Assembly: GCA_021613375.1 (NCBI GenBank)
Contig: CM038705.1
Location: 8,951,095-9,015,094 of the forward strand
Reading direction: 5' to 3'
DNA from: Megaleporinus macrocephalus
Taxonomy: Eukaryota; Chordata; Actinopteri; Characiformes; Anostomidae
DNA: 64,000 nt
The notes beneath the pieces are model-generated. The model searched no databases. It was not told the DNA's origin and saw only the letters and a program-made list of their open reading frames with translations. Positions within the stretch are counted from its first letter, which is position 1, and each line of letters begins with the position of its first letter. This document shows, piece after piece, positions 35,491-46,295 of this stretch. A program made the translations under genes and the position numbers.

Positions 35491-37064
35491 TATTATTACA
35501 ATACTTATAGACAACTAGTCATCATATCTTCTGCTCCATAAAACACATGTTAATGTTTAGTAGTAACAGATATGCTTTTTTAATATATTTACATTGTACT
35601 AAACTACTTTCATTTTCAATGGGTGTATATGCGACTGAAACAGGAAGCCTAGCGCATCCCAAATTTATCAACATCAATATTTTAATATAACATTAGATTC
35701 TTTGTGGCTTTTAAAAGAATTGGGTTTTTGGGGAGGTGGGCTAGTGTACTATACTGGACTATTTACTGGAGTAAAAGCTTGAGTTGATACTTCAACCTCT
35801 AGTGGGGGCACTACATCTTATGCAGCGTAATCTATATTTGATGGTGCAAGGTAGCCCATCACCGGTATTAATAGTACCACACTGAACATTTCACTTAAAA
35901 TAGTATGTACCAGGTTTTATGTACATACCTTGATGTCCTGTTGAAGAAGGGGATGCGGGACTAATGGGATGTAAAGGGAACTGAGACTTCATTTTTCTGT
36001 TGGGCGGATCCACATTCAGGGTCCTGTAAAAGAGGAAGGAAATGAATACGTGTGAGAATACTTACTGGTAATGTCTAAAGATGAGTCATGACTATGTAAC
36101 AGCGCTATGTATGTAAATATATGTGTATCATTAAGATCTTGGGACGTCAACCCTCATGTGAGGTATTACTATAGTCGGGGCGGGGCTTCTGTTATAAGAG
36201 CTCTCGGGGGGTCATTCACCTGGGATCTTCTCACCATTTCCATTTTTTGTGTGTGTGTGTAGCAACGATAATAAATCACCTGTGCACTTGGAAACTGGGA
36301 TCTTGTCTGGACTGGAAATGCGTACCCCCTGCTGTCTGACTTTGAGCATGTACCTCTATTTGAGCCACTGGGCACAGAGCCACAGTGTGTTCCTCCCTCT
36401 GCAAGGTCAGGGAGCCTCTGCACATTCATCTCTGTATACAGTAGTTTAATTTTAGTTTATGTGAAGTTGAAGAAAATGCACGATTGAGTAGGAGCTCAGT
36501 TTAACTGATCCACTCACACTAGCACAACCCACACTAATTATGTTATGTTAAGGAGCTGTCAGCTCTATCTCACTCACCTTGCAGAGGGAAGAACACACTG
36601 TGACTCTGTGCATCCAGTTCGATAACTTAGCTATTGTGTGGGGCTGTAGTAGCAGCAGTAACAGCAGTACACCGTTGCCAAGCAGTAAGATCAAGCGGGA
36701 CTGAATCACTCCTTTTCAGCTTTAGTCAAGTGCGTAGGAGCGGGTTTGACAATGGGGGGACACATTTGCTAATTTGAATCAAAGCCCACCCTATCCCTTA
36801 AAATATTAGCTATAAGCTGATTCCACTGTAGGTAAGGTAGTAAATCACTGTATGTACAGTGACGTAGAACAGCATTTGTGGAATTACAGTAAATTATAAA
36901 TAAATAAACAAAATATAACATTATCTGTAAATCTGATTATTATTAGATACATACTATTAAAGACCACTTTACAAACTAAACTAGATACTCCACATTACAT
37001 GATACTATTAGAAAACATTTAGATTATACATGCAATGTCTGGATTACATACATATCATATTTTG
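35491..37064. other. Non-repetitive, mostly AT-rich spacer
   Basis: The first 330 bp resemble the right-hand part of the interspersed element that seeded the 36-bp array. At 36170-36300 a GC-rich patch with ttataagagctctcgg and then a taataaatcacc resembles an LTR core, but no paired LTR, primer site or terminal TG...CA is evident. No exon supported. Confidence 0.4.
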
Positions 37065-37275
37065 GTATCTACAAAACAACTTTACAGGAGAGGCCAAAAA
37101 CATACTTTACTTTCAATGTAAGTCAATGGAACCAGATTTTTTTCCAAGCTATTTTGGAGCATTTCTGTTGGGCCATTCATCAAGAAACCTTTCCCACAAG
37201 GTAAATAGCAGCTGCCGCATTTAATTGATGTAGAAAAATAGAAACAAAAGACAAAAATGGAGATGTTTTTCATTG
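37065..37275 (+). mobile_element. MITE-like element, copy 2
   Basis: It shares caactttacaggagag, tttactttcaatgtaagtca, atggaaccaga and ccaagctattttg with the copy at 10381, in the same order and orientation. The 5' tip is degraded. Confidence 0.72.
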
Positions 37276-39840
37276 GACAACCACAATTTATAACCAACAA
37301 CAACAACAAAAAAGTTTGTATGCTCTCTTCAGGAGCTAAGCTTTACGCATTAAGACCAATGGTCTATGCTAGAGAGCCAAATTTTTTTTCTCTTGTCATT
37401 CATAACCATAGCAGTCTGTAGTTTGGGGCGTGTCCAGAGAGTATGTAACTTTACGTTTCAGAGTGCTTTCTGACTAAAGTTATTATAAACGTTAGCTAAC
37501 CCAAACCCTCCTAGTTTGTTACCATAACAACACATTATACTAAAGCCGTTTTATTGTAGTATATATGGTCATCATTGCTATTCACCTCGTGATTAAAGCT
37601 GGCGCAAGCAACCCGACGCTCTAGTGAGGCGAGAGCTCGGGTCAGTAAAGCTGCTGACTGCAGGATATGTCTGAACAAGCATCTTAACACAAGCCTTAAC
37701 AAAGCGAAAGACCCAGACCACCTAACAACCAGAGCCCATTGCTAACAACAAACACAGTGTGTGAATTGCGAACGCTGCCAAAACACGTTTTTTAAACAGT
37801 TTCCTCTTTACAGTGGTTTAATTTTTGGGTGGGACAAATCTACCCGTTTCTGATATTGGGGGGACATGTCCCCTCCACCCTCCCGGTTCCTACAGCAACG
37901 GCTTTAGTGATGTTCTAACGTGTCCTAGCTAAAACTCTTTTGGAAAATTTTAGTCTTTTCCATTCCTCAATTTCAAAATCCACTTCTGTAATACATGAAC
38001 CAAAGCGCAGTCACGGTTTATAACCAGTAAATAAAGACAAAAATCATCCTGCAGTCTTTTGTCCAAATATTTTTGTCCACGTTGAGAGATATCAATGCAG
38101 CCTACACGGTCAGAAAGCACACAAGCATGTCTATTTGAGGGCCAGCGTGGGACGATCTGCAGTTTAGGTCTGCAGTTTAGGTCTGCAGTTTGTTGAATAC
38201 CAGCTTCAGTGCTTCAGTGCAAAACTTCAGATAGCGAGCATGTCGTAGCTGATCAGGGGTATATCTGGGGTAAGTTTGGGGGGCTGTGTACATTTTTGCT
38301 CAGCTATGGCTTTTAAGAGGGTCCAGAGGCTTTAGGGCAGGGTGGTGAGTGGGGAGGGGTGGAGAGAGTGGCAGGGAGGGGTCAGTCATGGATTAGTCTG
38401 ATGGTTGGGGGGTGGGGGGTGGGGGGGGGTCATTAAGGAGACCATAAAAAGTCAGGGGTGGGAGTTGGGATGTGTGGGTGTGGGTGTGGGTGTGTGGTAG
38501 TAAGTCTGGTTGTCCCTCTAAAAGAAGGGGGCAGCTGAGGGGAGTCACATCAATAGAGCTCTAGGCCTCACTGCACACACACACACAGATGGGGCCCTGC
38601 CACTCACACACACACACACACAGGTGGACAAACACAACTACAACTTGAACGTTGACAAACGAACAGACGGCTGGAAGCATGGGAGGTATGCCAGGCCGTC
38701 GTCTTAGTCATATGTAGGGTTTCTCAATTAAACCAATCAAACTTGGCTAAAATTGAAATCCGTTTTGGTCTACAGTGATTGGTTAACTAGTATATGTGTT
38801 GTTGATTTGCTAAATCAGAGGACACGAAATATGATATTTTGTAGTTCACAGTATCCAAGATAGGCCAAATGTTTACAGACGGCTGTATATTATGACATCA
38901 CATTAATGTCAAAACCAGAGCGTACAAAATTGTGAGGCACGCGCAATTTTCATAAACAAACTGTCTTTTTTTCCTCCTTTAATGCTTCATTTACTCTCGA
39001 GATTTGATACTTTTCCTCGGGCGCGAACTGCAACACCGTCAGGTTTGACAGTTTGGGCGTGGAACCTGAGCCGAACCCTATTGGCTAATGGCACCTGCTT
39101 TCGTGTCTGACTGCTCACTATGAACAGCCTCTCAAACTACAACAGACATGGTGGACCACTAGCGGTTCTAGGGTTCTGAAGCGGTTCTGAAGAACTGGTT
39201 TAGTCTGATCCCTGTAGCAGTAATGTTAACTGATCCCTTCCTCGTGCTTAGACAAGAACGTTAGCGTTTCGCTAATAAATGTAATGCTAATTCATGTACT
39301 TCTTTGTCATTTGCATTTGTGTGTTAACATGAACTATACTGTTTGGCATTGATAGAGAATATGAAAAGAAAGGGTCCGTCTCAGGTGGGAGTTCAGCAGT
39401 TTTTGATCTAAAGAGTGAGTTAGCCAGCCGCTAAGCAGAAGACTAGACCACAGGCTCATCAGGTCAGAGATCATTCAGGGAGAGCAACAACAGTGAATGC
39501 TGGAATATATGATATTGATATCTTGTGAAGTGGCACACTGAATTCTTACACCTCAAGGTGATCAGATTTATCATAACTTTAATTTAATGGCTTTATTTTT
39601 TATTGGTTCATATATCACCACATCTACCACAACTCATTTTTATATTTCAAGATTTCAAGTCTTCCCTTTAGTTTGAAATAAATAATAATGTGGTCTTGTA
39701 GACAGCATGGTTTCAGCAGAATGCATACTTGACATTTGTGACATATATTTATGTTTAGCCACAAACCGGGCCAGGACTCTGAGATTGAAGAGATTTTACT
39801 GTGTAAGCTTTTTTAATTACATTCAAGTGTTTGAACATAT
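37276..39840. other. Intergenic or intronic spacer with simple repeats
   Basis: No gene recognised. It holds a very G-rich stretch at 38399-38430, short (GT)n at 38473-38495 and (CA)n at 38571-38622. A block near 39108-39155 (gactgctcactatgaacagc) recurs in diverged form at 41122-41170, so both are pieces of one interspersed repeat. Confidence 0.4.
38399..38430 (+). repeat. G-run cluster, quadruplex candidate
   Basis: Three long G runs (6, 6 and 9 bases) separated by single t, inside a 200-bp G-rich strand-biased stretch. Meets the usual G-quadruplex pattern. Confidence 0.8.
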
Positions 39841-40790
39841 CAATCAATCAATCAACCTTTATTTATTCTCGGAAATACATTGAGGGATGACCCTCATTTT
39901 CAATGCAGCCGAGCATATACAGTTAAAGGGATTGAAAACAAAATGAGCAAAAATAATAAATAAAATACTAATTTTAAATAAACATTTAATATAGATGCAT
40001 AAAAAATACAATGTAAAAAATGTTAGAAAATTATTATAAAAGAATATAAAAGAATATAAAATAAACATATTACATACACCAAGATAATAAAAAGTTGAAA
40101 TGCTAATAAAAAATACTCAATAAAACAATCATGATAAAAAAATGGATAATTATAATAATAAAATAATAAAAATAATAAATAATAAAAATAAAAAAGATAA
40201 TAATAATAACAAATAAAAAAAAACTAAAATAAAAGTAAAATAAAACAAACGTAAAAAAAATTAAATAAATAATAATAATCATAATAATAATAAGATAAAA
40301 ATAAAATCCTAACAGATTTATTCATTTAAAACAATCACAGGCTTTCTGATGGTGATTAGAAACTAAAAGTTTAAAATGGTTCAGTGATCCCAGCGAGCTG
40401 AGCTTCAGAGTTTCCTGGAGAGAGTTCCAGCTCGCTGGTGCACTGTAGCTAAAAGCAGATTTTCCCAGTTCACTAAAAACTCTCGGTACCTGACAGGTGA
40501 TCCAGCCACTAGAGCGAGTCTGATAATTATTGTTATTTATTGAAATCGGAGAAGAGATGTAAGCTGGCAAATGGCCAGAGAGTGATTTATAGATAAAAAT
40601 AAGCCAATGAGATTCTCTTCGTGCAGCTAGTGAGAACCAACCAACTCTATCATAGAGTCTGCAGTGGTGAGTACTGTAGTGGTCACCAGTTATAAATCTC
40701 AGAGCAGAGTGATAGATTGAATCTAGCGCTTTGAGGGCACATAGTGTGACTGTTGAATGTATACACCTGACCAAACTCGGAGATTGTGTG
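39841..40790 (-). mobile_element. 5'-truncated non-LTR retrotransposon (LINE)
   Basis: Reverse-strand element. The last 150 codons of an ORF2-type protein lie at 40322-40774, followed by an A/T-rich 3' untranslated region with many aataa runs, ending in the short tandem tail ttgattgattgat (reverse complement of atcaatcaatcaa at 39840-39852). The peptide segments ALDSIYHSALRFITG, HWLIFIYKSLSGHLP and PRVFSELGKSAFSYSAP are typical of the C-terminal region after the reverse transcriptase domain in fish LINEs of the L2/CR1/Rex type. Reverse transcriptase itself is absent. Confidence 0.85.
40322..40774 (-). pseudogene. LINE ORF2 C-terminal fragment
   Basis: 150 codons open to the stop at 40322-40324. 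It encodes only the region downstream of the polymerase domain. The catalytic motifs of endonuclease and reverse transcriptase are missing because the element is truncated at its 5' end near 40780, as is usual for target-primed reverse transcription. The frame has no internal stop, so the insertion is not very old. It would not be functional. Confidence 0.85.
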
Positions 40791-41251
40791 CAAGGATGTT
40801 GGACAAATACTTGGCCCCTCTATGAATATTGTGGCCCCTTGATGGCCCCTTACTCAGAAAAATCCTAGATCCGCCCACAGAAGAGGCACCTAGATAAAAC
40901 TCAGTAATGATTTAATAGTCTTATCACTTCTTATCAGCAGCTGCTGTAGCTCACAATCAAACAAACTAACAATCAAACCAACAGCCTCCACATCTCTGAA
41001 ACATATTTTGTAAGTGGTGGTGAAGCAGAGAACAAAGTACGATCATTACATCTCCTCACAGTTCCCCATCTTTCCATTTCTCCCAGTAGCTTCTATCTAA
41101 ATAGGTAAATGCAACGCTGACTGACTGCTCACTACGAAACACCTCTCATACTACAACTATCATGGTGGATGCAGAGGAGCCCACAGAAGAGACTAATGTG
41201 ACGCCATACAAACAGGCACTAAAACCAAAACACAGAACCACCTGATCTCAT
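40791..41251. other. Non-repetitive spacer
   Basis: Mixed sequence. Contains the diverged second copy of the gactgctcactac block (41122-41170). Nothing else recognised. Confidence 0.4.
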
Positions 41252-42055
41252 AATAACCACCTGAACAATCATCTGCTCACACAAAGAATTGATGCTGATG
41301 CAATGAATGCTGGACGTGAAGTCCTTGGTCACGTTAAACAAGTAAACTGCTCGGTTGGAGATGAGCCATCGTCTCTATGTGTCTAATAGAGTGGACAGTG
41401 AGTGGACATCAACCATAACATTAAAACCACCTCCTTGTATCTACACCCACTGTCCACTGTATCAGCTCCACTGACCATATAGGAGCTACACTTACAGACT
41501 GTAGTTCATCTGATTCTCTGTATACTTTATTACTCTGTTCTTCAATGATCAGGACCCCCACAGGACCACCACAGAGCCGCTACTATTTGGGTGGTGGGTC
41601 ATTCCCAGCGCTAGTGGTGTGTTGTGTTGGTGTGAGTGGATCAGACACCGCAGTGCTGCTGGAGTGTTTAAAGACTGTGTCCACTCACTGTCCACTCTAT
41701 TACACACTCCTACCTTGCTGGTCCACCATGTTGGTCTTCCTCTAGTCCTTCATCACTGCCCACAGGACACTGTTGTCTGGATAGTTTAGGTTGGTGGACG
41801 CTTCTCAGTCCAGCAGTGACACTGAGGTTTTTAAACACTCCAGCAGCAGCACTGCTGTGTCTGATCCACGCATACCAGCACAACACACACTACTAACACA
41901 CCACCACCACCTCAGTGTCATTGCATTGCTAGGAATGATCTGGGTCCCTAATAGTACATGCTCTGTGGAGGCTCTGTGGGGGTCCTGATCATTGAAGAAC
42001 AGGGTAAACAATGTATACAGAGAAACAGATGGACTACAGTCTGTAAGCGTATATA
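41252..42055. mobile_element. Palindromic non-autonomous DNA element
   Basis: The arm at about 41483-41690 (cagactgtagttcatctgat, then tctctgtatact...) and the arm at about 41808-42046 (its reverse complement, ...tatacagagaaacagatgga then ctacagtctgtaag) form an inverted repeat of over 200 bp around a loop of about 110 bp. Left of the arm is a 230-bp segment (41252-41481) found again inside the Tc1 element. A partial copy of the arm is at 44247-44520. No coding capacity. Such foldback elements are common in fish genomes. The open frames here are mirror images of each other. Confidence 0.8.
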
Positions 42056-42243
42056 TATACAGGGGTTGGACAATGAAACTGAAACACCTGTCATGTTAGT
42101 GTGGGAGGTTTCATGGCTAAATTGGACCAGTCTGGTGTCCAATCTTCATTAATTGCACTTTTCACCAGTAAGAGCAGAGTGTGAAGTTCAGTTAGCAGGT
42201 AAGAGCACAGTTTGGCTCAGAATATTGCAATAACACAGCATTA

Positions 42244-43303
42244 TGGGACATACCAGAGTTCAAAAGAGGATAAACTGTTGGTGCACGTCTTGCTGGCGCA
42301 TCTGTGACCAAGACAGCAAGTCTTTGTGATGTATCAAGAGCCACGGTATCCAGGGTAATGTCAGCATACCACAAAGAAGGACGAACCACTTCCAACAGGA
42401 TTAACTGTGGACGCAAGCCCCAAAGAAGAGTACCACCCAGACTGCTGCATGCCCAGAGTGAAGCATGGGGGTGGATCAGTGATGGTCTGGGCTGCCATAT
42501 CATGACATTCCATTGGCCCAGAACTAATAACCACCTGAACAATCATCTGCTCACACAAACAATCGATGCTGATGCAATGAATGCTGGACGTGAAGTCCTT
42601 GGTCACGTTAAACAAGTAAACTGCTCGGCAGCAGATGAGCCATCGTCTCTGAGTGTCTAATAGAGTGGACAGTGAGTGGACATCAACCATAACATTAAAA
42701 CCACCTCCTTGTATCTACACCCACTGTCCACTGTATCAGCTCCACTGACCATATAGAACCACTTCCAACAGGATTAACTGTGGACGCAAGCCCCAAAGAA
42801 GAGTACCACCCAGACTGCTGCATGCCCAGAGTGAAGCATGGGGGTGGATCAGTGATGGTCTGGGCTGCCATATCATGACATTCCATTGGCCCAGAACTTG
42901 TGCTAGATGGGCGCATCACTGCCAAGGACTACCGAACCATTCTGGAGGACCATGTGCATCCAATGGTTCAAACATTGTATCCTGAAGGCGGTGCCGTGTA
43001 TCAGGATGACAATGCACCAATACATACAGCAAGACTGGAGAAAGATTGGTTTGATGAACATGAAAGTGAAGTTGAACATCTCCCATGGTCTGCACAGTCA
43101 CCAGATCTAAATATTATTGGGGTGTTTTGGAGGAGCGAGTCAGGAAACGTTTTCTTCCACCAGCATCACGTAGTGACCTGACCACTGTCCTGCAAGAAGA
43201 ATGGCTTAAAATCCCTCTGACCACTGTGCAGGACTTGTATATGTCATTCCTGAGACAAATTGATGCTGTATTGGGCGCAAAAGGAGGCCCTACACCATAC
43301 TAA
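42244..43303 (+). pseudogene. Tc1-like transposase pseudogene
   Basis: N-terminal part, about 42270-42420: a helix-turn-helix region with TASLCDVSRATVSRVMSAYH and GRKPQ, which in intact relatives binds the terminal repeats. About 100 residues that would hold the first catalytic Asp are missing. It resumes with VKHGGGSVMVWAAIS then a stop, and from 42900 with LDGRITAKDY and YQDDNAPIHTA, the second Asp motif. At SPDLN a small deletion removes the conserved Glu and shifts the frame. The tail FLRQIDAVLGAKGGPTPY and stop follow in the new frame at 43301-43303. The catalytic triad is therefore broken twice. Confidence 0.9.
42526..42755 (+). repeat. 230-bp segment copied from the neighbouring palindromic element
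   Basis: Matches 41252-41481 over the full 230 bp with about seven substitutions. It interrupts the transposase sequence between the two 143-bp direct repeats, so the whole 373-bp unit behaves as one insertion. Confidence 0.9.
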
Positions 43304-43357
43304 TAAATTATTGTGGTCTAAAACCAGGTGTTTCAGTTTCACTGTCCAACCCCTGTA

Positions 43358-44246
43358 TATATATATATAGTTGTAATTAAGTATATGTTTAAATACATTT
43401 TCTGGACGCTGTGGTAAAACATCATCTCAGACATCACACAGCGTATTCATAACCATTTCATGTAACAACTTGATATGATGTAGTTTTTTTAACCCCTCAG
43501 ACGTCTGGTTCCTATCACCACCACTGTGAACAGTGCTGACTGGGCCAGTTTCTCCAGAGCGAAGAATTTCCCACCAAACTGCTCTGAATGAGTGTGTGTT
43601 TACGTCTTAAAGACTAAAGCAAGCAGAAACTCACTCTCTATTAATAATAATAAGCACATATTATGCTTACAGTTCGTTTTTCTATTGAAACCTTCGTTCT
43701 TCATACGGGCGATACCTGTAATAACCACAGGCCTGTTGGGATTGAGGTGTGACTTATTCTCGTATTTCTGCGTGTACTGCTTTGAAGGCGCAGCCATTAT
43801 TCATCTCGACTAGTTTTAATATTCCTCTTTAAAGTGGGTTACGTACTTGTAGATAAATTCCTCGCATAGGTAGCTTTAGGGCGAGACGATGAGAGGCAGA
43901 AAGACACCCCCCCACCCCCCACCCCCGACATACACCCAGTTTTGGACTCGGCGGCACCTCAGGCATGCCGACTGTGCGAGCGAGGAAGAAAGTGAGGTTA
44001 AAAATAGAAGACGGATTGAGACGCGAGGCCTGCAGGCGTGTTGTTTTGAATTTTGGGGGCTATTTCAAGTGAAGTCTTTACGAGGGAAACGGATAATTGC
44101 CTTCCTGATATTAAGACCGTGACGTGTGTCGGATGAAAGCTGCGACCTGCTGTAGTTTATAGAGCTTTGTAGGTTTAGTTGGTGTTTAAGTTGTTTGTGC
44201 TACAGAGTGCAGTTAAGCTTAACTTTGTTTTCACTATATGTGCACA
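43358..44246. other. Non-repetitive spacer, possible conserved noncoding sequence
   Basis: Nothing assignable. The segment 43870-44130 is GC-rich with several CpGs and a C-run at 43907-43925. A 77-codon open frame there has no splice or homology support visible to me. Confidence 0.35.
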
Positions 44247-44520
44247 TTGAAACCACCTCCTTGTATCTACACATACTGTCCACTGTATCAGCTCCACTGA
44301 CCATACAGGAGCTACACTCACAGACTGTAGTTCATCTGATTCTCTGTATACTTTATTACCCTGTTCTTTAATGATCAGGACCACCACAGGACCACCACAG
44401 AGCAGATACTATTTGGGTGGTGGATCTTTCTCTGCAGTGACACTGACGTGGTAGTGGTGCTGTGTTAGTGTGGGTTGTGCTGGTGTGAGTGGATCACACA
44501 CAGCAGGGTTTGGACGAAAT
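44247..44520 (+). mobile_element. Partial copy of the palindromic element
   Basis: It shares aaaccacctccttgtatcta, agctccactgaccata, cagactgtagttcatctgat and gtgctggtgtgagtggatca with 41435-41650 in the same order. Only one arm is present. Confidence 0.8.
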
Positions 44521-44624
44521 TCACACGTCACGCCAGTCAGCTGTAGCAAGACATCAATGAACAAAGTACGCAGAAAACAGCCTCAGGAGTTCTTTTACAT
44601 CTTGGGCATTTAAAATAATATTTA

Positions 44625-44848
44625 TATCGTCACTGTCCAATGAAAAACAAGTATCTCCAAAATTGCAACTTTACAGGAGAGACCAAAAACCTACTTTACT
44701 TTCAATGGAAGTCAATGGAACCAGAATATTTTCCAAGCTAGTTTGGAGCATTTCTATTGATCCATTCATCATGGAATTTTCACACAATGTAAATGATCAT
44801 TGGCGTGTCCAAATGTTGTAGAAAACTCCAAATCGACAAAATGGAGAT
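44625..44848 (+). mobile_element. MITE-like element, copy 3 (best + strand copy)
   Basis: It begins atatcgtcactgtccaatga then aaaacaagtatctcc, and carries the core tttactttcaatggaagtca. The right end reads into aaaatggagatat, complementary in part to the left end, supporting terminal inverted repeats. A LINE 3' end abuts it directly at about 44850. Confidence 0.8.
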
Positions 44849-44849
44849 A

Positions 44850-45165
44850 TATAAATCAATCAACCTTTATTTTATCTTGGAAATACATTGAGGGGTGACC
44901 CTCATTTTCAATGCAGCCGAGCATTTACATTTTAAGGGATTAAAAGCAAAACGAACAAAAATAATAATAAAAATAAATAAAATACAAAAATACAATATAA
45001 AGTGAATTTTTTTTTTTAGAAAAAGTAATAAAATAATATAAAATAAACATAAAATACATAAAAATAAACAAATAAGATAATAAAAAATAAAATACTAATA
45101 AAAATCTCATTTAAAACAATCACATGCTTTTTTGATGGTGACTAGAAACTAAAAGTTTAATTTTA
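44850..45165 (-). mobile_element. LINE 3' end, second copy
   Basis: Reverse-strand, heavily 5'-truncated relative of the element at 39841-40790. It shares aatcaatcaacctttatt, gaaatacattgaggggtgac, ctcattttcaatgcagccga and the end of the coding region near 45110-45160 (aacaatcacatgctttt). The insertion joins the MITE-like copy at its 3' end with no spacer. Confidence 0.82.
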
Positions 45166-46180
45166 ACATTTTTTTTATTAAGATGGTAACTACAACATGC
45201 TAAAAAATATTTAGTTACATTACTTTGTACAGAAAACAATCATATCACTGTAATGCGTTAATTTGTACTGCGTAACCCCCAACACTGCAAAAGACACACA
45301 ACAGATACGAAACGGGACTCAGACAGTCATACAGTACACAGTACTAAGAATATATAAAGATGGATGTAGCATACTATAACACATTAGCAGATAGCCAAGC
45401 ATATATTACCATAGCAGTCACTGAGGTAGCAACCAGAACTACAGTGACAGAATACAGTAATATACTGCAAATGCTATAAGGCTCTGAGGATATAGGGCAG
45501 CGAATGTTCCAAGTTTTGTCAGATTAAATCAGATAATGGTAGTAGATGGTGCGGCAATGAAATGAACAGGTTACTGTCGTTATGGTATTCTCTATGAAAT
45601 GAAATGAGAGGGTGCTTATATACACAAGCCGACAGAAGCAAATTCCCTGCCAATGCATTCAATGCAACACAGTACATCAAGTATAAACCCAACTTACCCA
45701 ACTTAGCTAGACTGGATTTCGGAGCCATGACGTAAGTGTGCTCAAGCCCTAAGGGTGTACTCACAATGTGCTTGGTTGCCTTATACCCCTGTCCCCTCCT
45801 CACACTCTCTGGTAGGCTTGTGCTCACACTGTGCTTAAAGTTCCAGACCTGACCATGTTAACATCATCACTTCAAGGGTTGTTATAGCCTTAATCTGCTG
45901 TGTATTAGAGGCTTTGCTAGCCAAGTGTTTGAATTTTTCAAAGTAAGGGACTGCTCTTTGGTATGTATTTTTCCTACGACAATGCCCTTCGGGATACAAG
46001 CCACCTTTGACCGCCGAGTCTCCTCTTCTGTGTTTTTTTGTTCCATATTTGACAGAAAGGTGAAGGTTTGATTGATTGGACTGGAGCCATTGGTCTGTCA
46101 TGTTGCATATCATCACTGTCCTGAGAAAAACAGGCATTTCCATTGCTTCGTAATGAAATTATCTATAGAAATGCTCTAGA
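45166..46180. other. Spacer with possible old interspersed repeat
   Basis: The stretch 45740-45850 (agccctaagggtgtactcac, then gtaggcttgtgctcacactg) has an internal near-repeat of tgctcacactgtgctt and resembles fish interspersed sequence, but I cannot assign a family. No gene supported. Confidence 0.35.
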
Positions 46181-46184
46181 TGAG

Positions 46185-46295
46185 CTGAGGAAATATTCTA
46201 GTTTCATTGACTTACATTGAAAGTAAAGACAGTTCTTGGCCTTTCCTGTAAAGTTATGATTTTAGACATGTTTTTCTTTGGACAGGGATAATAAC
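46185..46295 (-). mobile_element. MITE-like element, copy 4 (partial)
   Basis: Reverse orientation: tttcattgacttacattgaa then agtaaag, followed by tttcctgtaaagtta and tgtttttctttggacaggga. Only the right half of the element is recognisable. Confidence 0.75.

Larger units (their letters stand above)
42060..43355 (+). mobile_element. Tc1-like DNA transposon, internally rearranged
   Basis: Terminal inverted repeats of 31 bp (42060-42090 and 43325-43355, starting caggggttggacaatgaaac) differ at one base, and each is flanked by the TA target dinucleotide inside a (TA)n run. The interior encodes Tc1/mariner transposase pieces in order on the + strand. The centre contains a perfect 143-bp direct repeat (42383-42525 and 42756-42898) surrounding a 230-bp segment copied from the palindromic element 1.3 kb upstream. 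The element cannot mobilise itself but has ends that look usable by a related transposase. Confidence 0.93.

Noticed and set aside
36170..36460. LTR-like patch with a TATA-like ttataag and an aataaa
   Set aside because: No second LTR, no TG...CA ends, no primer-binding site and no retroviral coding sequence nearby.
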